Shown: positions 37,501 through 48,781 of the stretch, one piece after another
Layout of the letters: each line of letters starts with the position of its first letter
How positions within the stretch are numbered: the stretch's first letter is position 1
Assembly (NCBI RefSeq): GCF_037975245.1
Contig: NC_092569.1
Location: 22,656,168 to 22,720,167, forward strand
Origin: Apostichopus japonicus
Taxonomy: Eukaryota; Echinodermata; Holothuroidea; Aspidochirotida; Stichopodidae
Length of the DNA stretch: 64,000 nt
Reading direction: 5' to 3'
Translations under genes and position numbers: made by a program
The notes under the pieces: model-generated
Databases searched by the model: none
The model's input: only the letters and a program-made list of their open reading frames with translations
What the model was told of the DNA's origin: nothing

Positions 37501-40500
37501 GGTGTAAGATCTTTCGAATAGTAGAAATAAGAACGTGTTGTATGTTATATACGTAAACCAAATATGCAAAGTTAACAATTAATGCAGTCAAGTATTTTTT
37601 TTCCAATACATCATAGGTTCATCATCATTTTTCTTCTATCAACAATCGGCTTATCCGAGAGATTGCAGAGAAGTTCAGGGACAATGTTCATCCCATAACT
37701 CTTCCGGTGTCTTCATGATCAAACCAGATGGTTATTCGGATCCATTTGAGGTTTACTGTGATAACACCGACAGTTCCGGTGGATGGACGGTATGCCTTTG
37801 GTTTCTTGCTCTTATATCAACAATTGTCAGACTGAAACAATAATGTTCACAGCAGCTGGAAGAGTAGTAACGATGTTAGTTATTTCGGTGACCACATTAT
37901 ATATTTGTAAGTTACAAGATGGTGGTGAGAAAAAATACTTTCTGTTTTTATTGAGTAAAGATCAAGACGGCTGTGCTGGATGCCAACATTTAAAGCACCG
38001 AATCAAATATCAGTGACTAACAAATCATTTCGGTAACGACTCTGTCAATAGGTAATACAAAGGCGCACCGACGGATCCATCGATTTCAGGCGCGACTGGG
38101 ACAGCTACAAGTCTGGCTTCGGGTTTCTCTCTCATGAATTCTGGCTAGGCAACGAGAAGTTGTCTTTCTTGACCAACCAGAAGAAATACCAGCTGGTGAT
38201 TGAGATAACCACATCAAGTGGTTACTTAATCCGAGTATCTTACGATCATTTCCGTATAAGTGACGCCTTTAGTCACTTCAAGCTGGGCAACCTCAGTAAT
38301 TATTCCGGAGAGAATACTGGTGAGTTATCACTAATAAATTAGTTAACAAAGCAATATCATACTCACATGACATAAAAGGCTTATATATATGTGAAAATGT
38401 ATTGTTTCGTGACGTCGTTAAACATTACATAATATGACATATATGCAGGGTCATCAGGGGAATATCACTGACAATCCTCTCTGGCCCATTTGGTACATCC
38501 ATCTATCGTCAACCATCGTTTAAATACAAAAATACATCTGAACTTAACTTATCAAACACTTAATTCTTTTCATTAGATTATATACATTCCTAGTAACATT
38601 AATGTAATAATAGTTCCAATTAATTTTATCTTACAGATGCTTTAACATTCTGTCCCGGCAATATGGACATTGATAACTGCAGTACCGCGTGTCAACGAAC
38701 TTGTGAAGCTCCAGGAATCTGTCAGGATGAGGTCTGTACTGATGGTGAAGTCTGTTTTTGTCCCGATGGATTCTTCATGAAGGGATCTGACTGTGTACCT
38801 CCTAAACAATGTGGATGTTACGTATCAGAAGGGCAGACGATCGTACCAGTAAGTACAGGAGTCATCCATTAAAGAAATAAAAAAAACGACTAATATACTT
38901 TAATGTAGAACTTGTACGTTACTAATATGTTATATATAACTTTAATCTTAATTTAAATAATTGCTACAAACTGGAGTAAGAGATGACTGCATATTGTGAT
39001 ATCAACACGTGTTAAACTATAACATACCATTTTTTCTGACAGGAAGGTGACTTTTTCGTGAATTCTGGATGTACAAGAAAGGGTGTTTGTACCAACGGTG
39101 AGATCATCTGGGATGAAGGTTACGCATGCAGCCCTAAATCGGAGTGTGGCGTACGGAATGAAATAAGACAATGCTATTGTGCTAATGGCTACAGAGGGGA
39201 CGGTGTAAATTGCACGAGACCACCTAAAGATTGTCAGGAAATTTTTGAGGATGATAGTACCAGAAACAGCAGTATATACAGAATCAAACCGACCGGATGG
39301 ACAGGGTCAGCATTTGAGGTCTACTGTAACATGTCTGACGGAGGAGGATGGACGGTAAGTGTTATAGCCTACGATAGGCACGGGAATACATTACGAACTA
39401 TATAGTTCATTTCTAGAACTTGGAATGGAATGGATTTTTCTGATGTAAGACTTACTTTAATCATTAACAGACTTTTCACTGATCTATGGCTTCTGTCTGA
39501 TAATTTTAATATTATTTCACATGAGTTGTACCGCAATCTATTGCCATTCATGCATTTTTTTAATACCATCGTGTTGAATCTTCACCATCTGGGGAATTCT
39601 GATTTCTGTGTTCATATATACTCATTGTATAGACTAGGTTGAAAGTTTTTGCGGGTCATATTACCATAAAGGTATTTCATTTCAAGAATTCGAGATTTCA
39701 GAATTACACATCCGAGAGTCCACCAATATTATTCAACTTTGTGTTACAAACTATAATTACGATGTTTCCTTTGAAATCTTATAGGTGTTCCAACGACGGG
39801 TCGATGGGAGTGAGGGCTTCTACCTTGGATGGAACAGCTACAAAGAAGGATTTGGAAATTTAAGTTATAATTTTTGGCTCGGAAATGATAAACTTTATTA
39901 CTTGACTAACCAAAGGAGATATGAAATCAGAATTGACTTAGTGAATAGAGACGGAGCTCCATACTACGCCAAGTATGACTTTTTTCGGATAAACGACGAA
40001 AGCGACAACTATCGGTTAACCGAGGTTGGAACGTATAGTGGAACTGCAGGTATGTATAATTAACCATGAATTACTTTATAGGGACATTGCTGTTATTTAT
40101 GCTAACCATAATTGTGTGAACGTCCACGTCTAGCAGCCAACCACTTCAAAGACAATTACAAATTCTTAAACATGATTAAATTCAGATTATGGACAAAGAT
40201 TTTGAATGAATATCATCTATAATAGATTGATGCCAAACTCGATTAGGCGGCATCAATTACTTTTTTAAATAGGTTAATTTTAGTTGAAAGCTACAATTAT
40301 ATAAAAATGTTATCCTCAAATCTTTGTAAATCTTTGATTTACATGCCCTCTTTTTTTGCTCATCACATACTGCTTTGGAAGTATTCAATTGTTTCCATCA
40401 CTGCGTAATATCTACCATCCAAACAATTATTAACAACTTAGTTAATTTAAATATGGATGCTTCCTCAGTACTGTCATTAATGAGTTGCTAAATGTCCGAT

Positions 40501-42042
40501 TCACAATGACATACATGTAATTATTTCTTATAAATCATCTGAAACGCTATGAGTTATTCAATCACGCGGTCATCTATAATTAAATTTAGACAGAATTTAT
40601 TTACACAAAGTGTGCAATACACTCGTTGGTTTTACTAACGACACCATTTCATTTTGTATCAGACATGTAAACATGTGCCGTTATTGATTAATCATTATGC
40701 TACGGAAAGCAGCATAAGTTTATTTCAGTCTATACAGAAAGTAAAGACTCTAGCCTAACCAACCATCTTTCTCCATAAGTGCAACGACAGCCCTACAAAA
40801 TAAATCATCCCTATGTTCTGCTTATCAATTAATCCCTGAGTTAAACATTTCGATATATGAATTCATTAACATTAACATCCCGTTGGACTCAACGTTCTAA
40901 TAATTGTACATGTTGAAGACGAAAATTAGAGCGAGTGTGTCCTGACAGTTTGCATACGCCCCAAAAATTCCTGAAAAGCTCTGAGACGACGCAAAAGAGA
41001 ACAATTACATAGCATATATTCTTGAACACTATTCATACTACGGTACCCACTTATCCAAACGCTTCACAAAAAGAACAGCCTGGTTTACGCCGAAGTTATT
41101 GTTTTAGTTCATTTATCATCAAATACATGTTAATTGCAAATTTATTTGACACGTTTATCAATCTAACAATTTACATTTCACATATCATAGATATATAACC
41201 CTTGAAGTGATTACATTTATTCATAACCCCGATTCTTAGGTGTTATAGCAAAAACGAAAATACACCAGATATGAAGAGTAACGTCTGTATAGCTTACTGA
41301 TACATTCTACGTAATTCAATGATTACCTTGAAAAACTTAAGTGAGGTCAACATATTTATAAGTAATCATTCATTTCTATTACAATGTTATGTTTGAAAAA
41401 CATTTCAATAAGCAGAAGAATCATTTATCCTAAGTTAGTACAAACGATAATTGGCACGGACGTTACAACTTAAAGTTTAGAATAACGTTTACTCCTATGT
41501 CTGTGCTAACATAAGATTGATTCACAAAAAAAATAATAATAATAATCGAACGCCCTTTGTATCTGACGCATTTCATGAAACATTTCAATACAACAAGTAG
41601 AATTATATAATATAATGGCAGTCACGGAAAGGATATGATTTCAGCATGTAGTTTAACACCATGCATTACTAAACTGAAAACAACACCTCATAATGGATAA
41701 ACACGAAACAAGATCATTACACGGTAACGTTTATTACAAATGTTGAACGTATATTGTCAATCGATATGTATCTTTTCTTCAACAGATACCGGAGGACGAA
41801 GTACCCCTGATGGCTATGCACTTAGTTATCACCTGAATCAACAGTTCACAACAAAGGACCGAGACAACGACGCTCATGGTTCTGTTAACTGTGCAAGTCA
41901 TTATAAAGGTGCATGGTGGTACAATACTTGTTATTATTCTGACCTGAACACTGTCTACGAGGCTAATTTCTTTTATTGGTATTACCTCCCCGGAAGTAAT
42001 TACTATCTCAAATTTTCAGAGATGAAGATTCGCCCTATCTAG
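31467..42042 (+). CDS. FReP gene 2: secreted fibrinogen-related protein, half-FBG, TIL, EGF-like, FBG
   Basis: Eight exons: 31467-31544, 37156-37201, 37617-37789, 38052-38319, 38637-38848, 39043-39354, 39785-40049 and 41786-42042. All have GT/AG borders and consistent phases, giving 1611 coding bases and 536 residues with no internal stop. Layout: signal peptide 1-24, linker to about 41, fibrinogen half-domain 42-188, TIL 189-259, EGF-like 260-318, complete fibrinogen C domain about 320-536 with D-R-D-N-D calcium-site region, N-C-A and W-W-Y-N-T-C. Likely an extracellular recognition or lectin-like protein; ligand unknown. Intron 1 is 5.6 kb with a tandem repeat. AATAAA occurs at 42091 and 42147. 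The first FBG lacks its terminal third. I chose the ATG at 31467 because it opens a signal peptide and is conserved in gene 3. Confidence 0.92.
31738..32790 (+). repeat. Three-unit tandem array in intron 1 of FReP gene 2
   Basis: Units of about 350 bases begin near 31740, 32091 and 32438 with TTTTGATTGTTCAAAAGATG and share GAAATGGAGA and ACAATGTTCATATTT. The matching intron of gene 3 has a single copy near 57293. Open frames on the minus strand here are repeat by-products. Confidence 0.82.
37156..37201 (+). CDS. FReP gene 2, exon 2 (linker)
   Basis: 46 bases encoding [15 protein letters not shown] plus one base of a Gly codon. Polar and likely flexible. Phase 0 in, 1 out. The copy in gene 3 at 63483 differs by one residue. 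Confidence 0.85.
37617..37789 (+). CDS. FReP gene 2, FBG-A first exon
   Basis: 173 bases. Opens S-S-S-F-F-F-Y-Q-Q, then P-R-D-C, an N-S-S sequon, I-K-P-D-G-Y, V-Y-C-D and G-G-W-T at the donor. Clear start of a fibrinogen C domain. Confidence 0.92.
38052..38319 (+). CDS. FReP gene 2, FBG-A second exon
   Basis: 268 bases: [19 protein letters not shown] and F-R-I-S-D, leaving in phase 1 after G-E-N-T. In a complete domain the exon with the calcium site and final disulphide would follow. Here the next exon is a TIL module instead. Confidence 0.92.
38637..38848 (+). CDS. FReP gene 2, TIL-domain exon
   Basis: 212 bases with eleven cysteines, including F-C-P-G, C-Q-R-T-C, C-F-C and Q-C-G-C. Typical TIL spacing. 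Phase 1 in, 0 out, so it fits the slot of a fibrinogen terminal exon. Confidence 0.9.
39043..39354 (+). CDS. FReP gene 2, EGF-like module and FBG-B start
   Basis: 312 bases. Starts [13 protein letters not shown]-like cysteines end G-D-G-V-N-C. Then P-P-K-D-C-Q-E-I opens the second fibrinogen domain, with V-Y-C-N-M-S and G-G-W-T at the donor. Confidence 0.92.
39785..40049 (+). CDS. FReP gene 2, FBG-B middle exon
   Basis: 265 bases: [32 protein letters not shown] and F-R-I-N-D. Phase 0 in, 1 out. Confidence 0.93.
41786..42042 (+). CDS. FReP gene 2, FBG-B terminal exon
   Basis: 257 bases to TAG at 42040-42042. F-T-T-K-D-R-D-N-D and N-C-A mark the calcium-binding loop, G-A-W-W-Y-N-T-C the second cysteine, and E-M-K-I-R-P-I the usual end of the family. 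Confidence 0.94.
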
Positions 42043-44446
42043 ATATTGGAGCTGGCGAAGAAAGAAAACTGTTTCATCGCTGATCAAAGAAATAAAAGAT
42101 ACTTGAGAGATTAATTTTAAGATCAATTGAATCTGTTTTATTTGAAAATAAAAAAGAACTACTTGGCTAATTTGTAATGGCACTACTCGCATTCTTTCCA
42201 AGTTACCTAATTTATCTAGTCTATTTTCCCGTTAAACGTACGATTGAATATGATGAAATAAAAAGGAGTTTGATACGATTTAGGCAATATTACAATTGAA
42301 ATAGATTAAATGGAAATGAAAAAAATGATAATACACAGTGGCTCAGCCATAGGTGCAAGTGCCCCCCTCCCACCCACTTCACATATTTTTTTTTTAGAAA
42401 AAACACAGTGACGTCCACAAAAGATAAGGAAATGTATATTATATAGACAGGATATGGTAATTGTTTTTACAGTTAGGATATAAAATGGAATTCAAGGAGC
42501 GCACCTCTTATTGGTTGTCGAATTGGCTATTTTTCTTAAATTAAACAACAGTTTAAAACAAAATGAGACATCAACCCTGATATTACACAAGATTTCACTA
42601 TTGGAAACAGAACACCCCTTCGTAGTAATGCTCTATTTCAGGCTCGGACCCAGTATGTTGTTAGTATTAACCAAACCCCTCCTGCATCCCTTTCAAACTC
42701 AGACAAACTTTCAGAATGAGTGGTAGTGATTAGACCTAATTATAGGCATAATTTAAAGTCTAAATATAACTCGGAATGCTCCACTCGACGTATAGTAGGT
42801 GTCTTTTGTCTTCCTTGGGGAGAACCCCTACGACACCTACATGGTGGTCCGTCAAGCAGATAGGTATAATCTATGTGGTGTTATGATATATGCGCCAGAA
42901 AACAGCCTTTGGGAATCTACAGGAAACGTATAACTCTAGAAGGGACGGTTTACGAACGCCGTTTTATGAATCTATTTCCCGCTATTTATGTACGTGTTTT
43001 CTCTCATCAGTGGCTGCGCCAAGGGAGGAGGTACTTTCCCCAAATCAACATGTTACACCAATCCCTCACCACCCCCCCCCCCCACCTCCCGCTCGGTCGC
43101 TGCGGTAACCGAAACCGAAAAATTCTCTTTGACGTCCCAACTTTTTTTTAAATTATTTCGGGGTAGGAGTAGGCTAACAAAACGTTTTAAATTCCTGGAC
43201 TTCGCTCCCTGGTCTCCTATAGGCTCAAAGAAATTGGAACCTCTAAAATGTGTTTCTGTGCTTACTTTAAACAGCTACAAGAGAGATGTCTGAGAGCATT
43301 GGAGCTTCCGGGCTTAGATACCTCCAACAAAAATCAAAATTCATCTTTCTGATATGTGCGTTTGTTCTTAAAGTCTCTAAGAGAGAACAAGAGATATCTT
43401 ATATTCCAACTATTTCCGGGGACTTTGAATTTTATAAACGTGCTTGTTTTCGTACTTTCAAAATGTTCCAATTTCACCACTTTCCCAGTTATCCCTCTCG
43501 ACCCCCAAATTGGCCGTCACTGTCACTCACGCAAAAAGAAACAATTCTAAGTGTCCTTTCAAATATTTGATAAAGTCCTTCTTGTTTGCCATTTCAATTA
43601 ATATTAAGGGTATTTATCAATTGTCTTGAAAACGTTACAATGCTCCTCTCTATTCTTCACTTGATTCTCGATACAAAATACAGTTTCATCACCCATTTCT
43701 AAGTTACTGTAATATGTATTGTAAGATGAATGTCTTTAACCGACTGCAACCAACCACTACTCGTGTCACGTGACTGCCTAAGTGTGACAAATTCAATTGA
43801 ATCTTTAAGACGTCATCGGCTTGTTCTTACCAAAACGCCGAGTTTTATCGAACTAGAACCAGTTGGGTGTGTGTGTTTATTTTCGGTAATAGTGATTTAT
43901 CATTGTTTAAATAAAACGAGTATACTGACGGACGTGTAAAGGAGAGAAACACACGCTCAACCACGGGACTGAAACAAGTGACTTAAACGAATTAAAGTCA
44001 AGTGTTAACAATAAAAAATAAAAAAAATCAGCAATGATGAGAGTGACAACTACCTCTACTCTATTTTTGGTCACCTGCATAACGCTTTAATGTAAAGGGC
44101 AGAGTCGCATCAAAGAATTGTATAAGTAACAGCAGTCAATGTAAGCGATACTAATATACTATTAACTCCTATAGAAGAAGACATATCAATTAGTACTTAC
44201 AACTGATCAGTTCTGAAGTGGCTGGAGCGGTTCAATAACAAACGCTGTTATAACTCACGAGTAAAATCACATGAAAACATCTATGCAAGCAGTGAACGTA
44301 TGATAGAGAAGCATGTTGCTGCCACAACATATTTGAAAGGATGAAAACAAATTTCGAATTTACGAAAAATCCTTTTTCTTAAATTACATAAAGATGTTTA
44401 GTTTTGGTGGCAGCAATACGCTTCTGTATTAAATGCTATTATTATT
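42043..44446. other. 3' flank of FReP gene 2
   Basis: AATAAA at 42091 and 42147 could end the gene 2 transcript. A small hairpin near 42795-42840 pairs GTAGGTGTC with GACACCTAC. A C run is at about 43069-43081. Overlapping open frames at 42873-43570 show no domain. No further gene supported. Confidence 0.45.
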
Positions 44447-44607
44447 AAAAAAAATACATAAACAAATACTCAGGGCACAACCTTATATTGAATCAAATTG
44501 ATAAATACGAAATAGAACATCATTTAACCCTCATAGGTGCGCGGTTCTAAAGAGACTGCAGAGGTTTACTATGAAACACGATTACAAAAACCGTAGCTTA
44601 CTACCTT

Positions 44608-46130
44608 AACAAGATTACGATAGCGCAAGTGTTACGTTGGAATGCGAGAGGTCTCGGTAACTAATTTTTAACGAGACACAAGCCTGGGTTCGTTTCCGTA
44701 AGGAACACAGACAAATTGACAAGTCTAGAGATTTTGAATGAGAACGTAAACTATATTGAACAATGGATTTCGAACCAACAACAACAAGTGGTAATTACAA
44801 ATATATAGAAAATTACTCACAAACTTAACAAGATAGGACACACTTTAAAACACGCTGGTCTCTTCCAACGGCGATATCCCTCAGCGGCCACGACCCTCGA
44901 TGACGACGATTCTCGGTCCGTTGTACCGCGAAATTCACTGGTCCTCGACGAAGTTTCTCGCGATCCCAGAAACAGCAGTCACCTTCTTTCCGGCGATGCT
45001 CCAAAATAGAAGACGGACTTCCAGCCACAATCGAGTGAAGCACAAGTCGAACTTCTCGCCGACTAAATATTACCAGAGTCAGTCCAAAATCAGCTTTATA
45101 GCCACCAACTCCTGGCGTAACGAACTTCCTCAACGGAGACAGAAATTCTTCACCTTCTCCGCAATAACGACTGAAAACTGTTGTATCACAGTAAATTCCT
45201 CTTCAAAATTCTGAATGGAAGTGTAGAATCAATCTTGTTATCGATATCTCAATCCTTCAGAAACTACTGGTAGTTGAGCACTGACGATATATAGTAGAAT
45301 GGTATAATAAGTGTCGTCGCTTGTATTCGTACAGAAACTGAGAAACTCTCCGATCTGGGCGGGTTTATATACGATTCGCCATGTCAAGAATCATCTAGAT
45401 CTCTCTCGATACACCTGAGTAACAACGCGACCCGGTTTCTCTATTCTTGGAAGTCATTTGCATCGCTCGCGAATATTCCAGAGAATCCACGAAGATGTGT
45501 ACAGCTTACACGCGATCTCACGTAAACCGACGTCAACCCGAGACCAGCGCGTCATCATGAGGAATATACTAGAACAATCGTGTATTATAACATTCTGACA
45601 CGGTAACCCGACCTAATACTGATTGATCACGTAGGCAATTTCAATACTTTCAATATTATAACATTAGGTTCCTTACTGGCAGTGACTAGCGTTAGGCTAC
45701 AATGGGCCCTCGTAACACAAGCAATTTGCTGTATTATGATATTTAATTTAAGAAATATTTTCTTTTTTTCTATGCTTCATATGTTGTTTGAATTTAATGT
45801 CATAGCGTCTTTTCTTTTAGTTTCATACGTTTTTAATGATAAAAAGAAGACAATGTATCACAGCACAAGGGGAATCAGCAGGGCAATGAAATATCCCAGG
45901 AATGTTGTGTTCACTAATTGTGTGTATCACAGCTCCGAAGAAATCACAGCTACGTTTGATAAAAATAGGAGTCGTATAGGAAAAATTCGGTTTATTGATT
46001 AAACGCGATTGTTACACCTGACTTACGTCCTAAACTGACAGTTTCCCTTAACTGTTTGTCTAAACTCTTGTACCAGAATACACGATACACACATAACACA
46101 GTTACTACTGTAAATCTTCAAGTTTTTTAA
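44608..46130. mobile_element. Insertion of about 1.5 kb, GC-richer, class unknown
   Basis: Sequence between CTACCTTA and ACTAGGTAAAA is absent from the partner locus near 20190-20215, so it was inserted here or lost there. The part at 44860-45560 is richer in C and G than its surroundings. Open frames at 44825-45133 (-), 44900-45214 (+) and 45682-46002 (+) have no recognised domain. No terminal repeats found, so an LTR, a non-autonomous transposon or a captured segment are all possible. Confidence 0.4.
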
Positions 46131-46144
46131 CTAGGTAAAAAATT

Positions 46145-46306
46145 TATCGTGCTATAAATCGTTAGCATGTGCTATTGTGGTTACAGTAAGAACTGAGGAT
46201 ATGTGTTATATAAACAAATCCAGTTTTTGGCATTTGTTGGTATTACACATATCCTCAGTTCTTACTGTAAATCTACTAGCACATGTACTTATTTATCAGC
46301 ACGATC
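46145..46306. mobile_element. Palindromic MITE-like element, copy 2
   Basis: Same structure as 20221-20383. ATCGTGCT and AGCACGAT at the ends, arms pairing ACAGTAAGAACTGAGGATAT with its complement almost perfectly in the inner part. Confidence 0.7.
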
Positions 46307-47342
46307 CAGTATTTACTGTGGTACAAAACTTTAAGTTTTACAGTAGTTACTATAATATCTGTGTTAATCAGCTGACCACAGCCTCCATGTCCTGAAGTTT
46401 AATACAAGACAGCGAACTTATTGCTTGTCTTTTGCAGCAAGGAATTTTAAGCTGAATTAATTTCGGCGATCAAATATTAAACAGTTTCTTGTCGAAATTT
46501 AGACAACCATAGTCAACATATTCTCACTGATATTTGCTCTTCATTAACATATGTATATCACTTAAAATCATCGTTGTGTTCGTATTAAAATACCATGATG
46601 GAAACAATGACAGACTATTTTCTTTAATAAGTCTTGTTTTTTTTTCGCTACGTGATTTGATGTCACATAATAAAGGAATCAATCGTTTTAATTTTTGTTT
46701 TGATATCAATAACAATCCTTTCATGCGGTAATGTTTTATTACGAGTAATGACAAGGACGTCAATACGAATTGAAAAGTGGGCGGTACATAAATGACTGAA
46801 CACGGATAAAACTGGATAAGTATGCGCGTATCCGAGCGCCTTGGCGCAAAACCATCTTTTCGGGCGGGTTCAAAGGGCCCGCTTTAAGGCCATTGACAGA
46901 GTCCAGGGGATAAGCCCGGTGGGGGCCGAAATCTTCAACTTTGTTTCTGTTTGGTTACTGCATTTTAAGAAAAAAAGTCACATCTGGCAATTGATTAGAC
47001 TTAAATCAAGAAAGACTTATGTGTTTAATATTCGGGTGCAACTAAGGGCCTTTATCATCATTTGATTTGATTTAATTTATTGTTTTAACATATAGTGATA
47101 CAAGGTGAACAAGACAATATAACTGCAAATAAGTAAATATGTGAAAGGAAGTAAACTAAGAAACCCTTGTGGGCTTAATCGAATAGAGTACTCCCATCAA
47201 GGAAAATGGAAAACCTTAACACCTAAAAAAAAAAAGAAGAAGAAGAACCCCCCCCCAAAAAACAGATAACCTTAACACATAAGACAAAAAACACTACCCC
47301 CCAACCACCACCACATACTCCCACCCCTTACAACGGATACAA

Positions 47343-48781
47343 TCAATAAAGGCTTTCATAGTAATTTTTCAGATGTCGCCTGAACGAAGCCACAGAAGTA
47401 TAAGATTTCAAGTTAATCGGAAGATTGTTCCACAAAGAAATAGATCGATTACGGAGGCTTTGCATGCTCTTTGAATTACGACAAAAAGAAGCACGCAAAT
47501 GACCAGCTTGTCTAGTATTATAATTGTGAATAGAGTGGCCAATTGTATAAAAGGTAGCAAAAGAATTTGGAAGCAGATTGTTCATAGCACGATAAGTAAA
47601 CGTCAGAACATTTAAAGAAATGAGATCAGTGAATTTGAGCATGTTTAAGGAGGAGAATAAATGACTGGTATTATCACGTGGAGCTGAAGACGTTATGTGC
47701 CTCACAGCCCGTTTTTGGAGAATGACAAGCTTATTAAGATTAGTATTGAAAGTACCAGACCAAACTGAAGAGCAGTACGATAGATGAGGAAATATAATAC
47801 TATAGTAAATAGATCTCAGAATTTTCCTTGGAAAAGTATATTTTAACTTAGATAAAATACCTACACCTCTAGAAACTTGTTTACAAACATGATTGATATG
47901 GACTTTCCAAGAGAGCTGAGAGTCAATATACACACCAAGAAATTTAATATTATCGACTCTTTTGAGGCAAATACCATGCATATATAAATCAGCATTTAAT
48001 GTTCTAGAGTAGTTACCAAATACCACATAATTTGTTTTATCAATATTCAAAGACAGTTTGTTAGCAGAAAACCAATCATAAAACGCATTTAATTCATTAC
48101 ATATGGTTACTTTAAGAGTTTCTACATTGCTGTCAGAGAAAAAAATATTAGTGTCATCAGCAAAAAGGACAATCGAGCAATTTGTAGAGACGTTGCAAAT
48201 ATCATTTACGTAAATTATAAAAAGAAGTGGACCTAATATAGACCCTTGAGGAACTCCGCACTTAACTGAACGATTATCAGAATTGATTCCAGAAAAAGAA
48301 ACGTACTGTTGCCTGTTAAACAAATAACTTGAAATGAGAGAAAGAGCTAGACCTCTAATACCGTAATGTGATAATTTCCCAAGAAGAATTCCATGATCGA
48401 TGGTATCGAATGCTTTGGAAAGGTCTAAAAAAACACCAATACAATTATCACCCGAATCAAGAGCACTATGAATTTTATCCACTGCATTGACCAAAGCAAG
48501 TTCTGTAGAGTGGCCAGGGCGAAAACCAAATTGATTTTCATTGAGAATATGAAACTTATCAAAGAAAGCATTGAGACGATTAAAAATCAACCTTTCCAGA
48601 TTTTCGATATACAAGGTAGTATAGAAATGGGACGATAATTACTAAATAAATGAACGTCACCCTTTTTAAATATCGGTATGACTTTGGCAATTTTAAGAAC
48701 ATCAGGAAAAATACCCGAGGTAAATGAGAGGTTGAAAATATAAGTCAGTGGTTTTACAATATAAGGTATTATCAATTTCAT
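47343..48781 (-). CDS. LINE reverse transcriptase
   Basis: Two frames joined by a one-base shift near 48605. 48781-48587 holds I-P-I-F-K-K-G-D and N-Y-R-P-I-S-I-L-P. 48614-47343 holds F-R-P-G-H-S-T, F-L-D-L-S-K-A-F-D-T-I-D-H, G-V-P-Q-G-S-I-L-G-P-L-L-F, catalytic F-A-D-D-T and L-S-L-N-I-D-K-T. The thumb and C-terminal region follow with L-G-V and H-L-S-Y-C-S-S-V-W. The RT motifs are complete. Confidence 0.9.

Larger units (their letters stand above)
30553..37640 (+). repeat. Tandem gene duplication block, copy 1 (5' part of FReP gene 2)
   Basis: Aligns with 56145-64000 in order: 5' flank, exon 1, the whole of intron 1, exon 2, intron 2 and the start of exon 3. Intron DNA is still easily alignable (for example TTGTCAGCCAGCAGAAGATT at both loci), so the duplication is fairly recent. 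Local tandem arrays differ between copies. Confidence 0.88.

Noticed and set aside
42873-43570. Cluster of overlapping frames downstream of gene 2
   Set aside because: Several frames of similar length overlap across a C run, none with a domain or splice context.
44825-46002. Open frames of about 100 residues in the GC-richer insertion
   Set aside because: Frames on both strands overlap, with no domain and low-complexity composition; GC-rich DNA yields such frames by chance.
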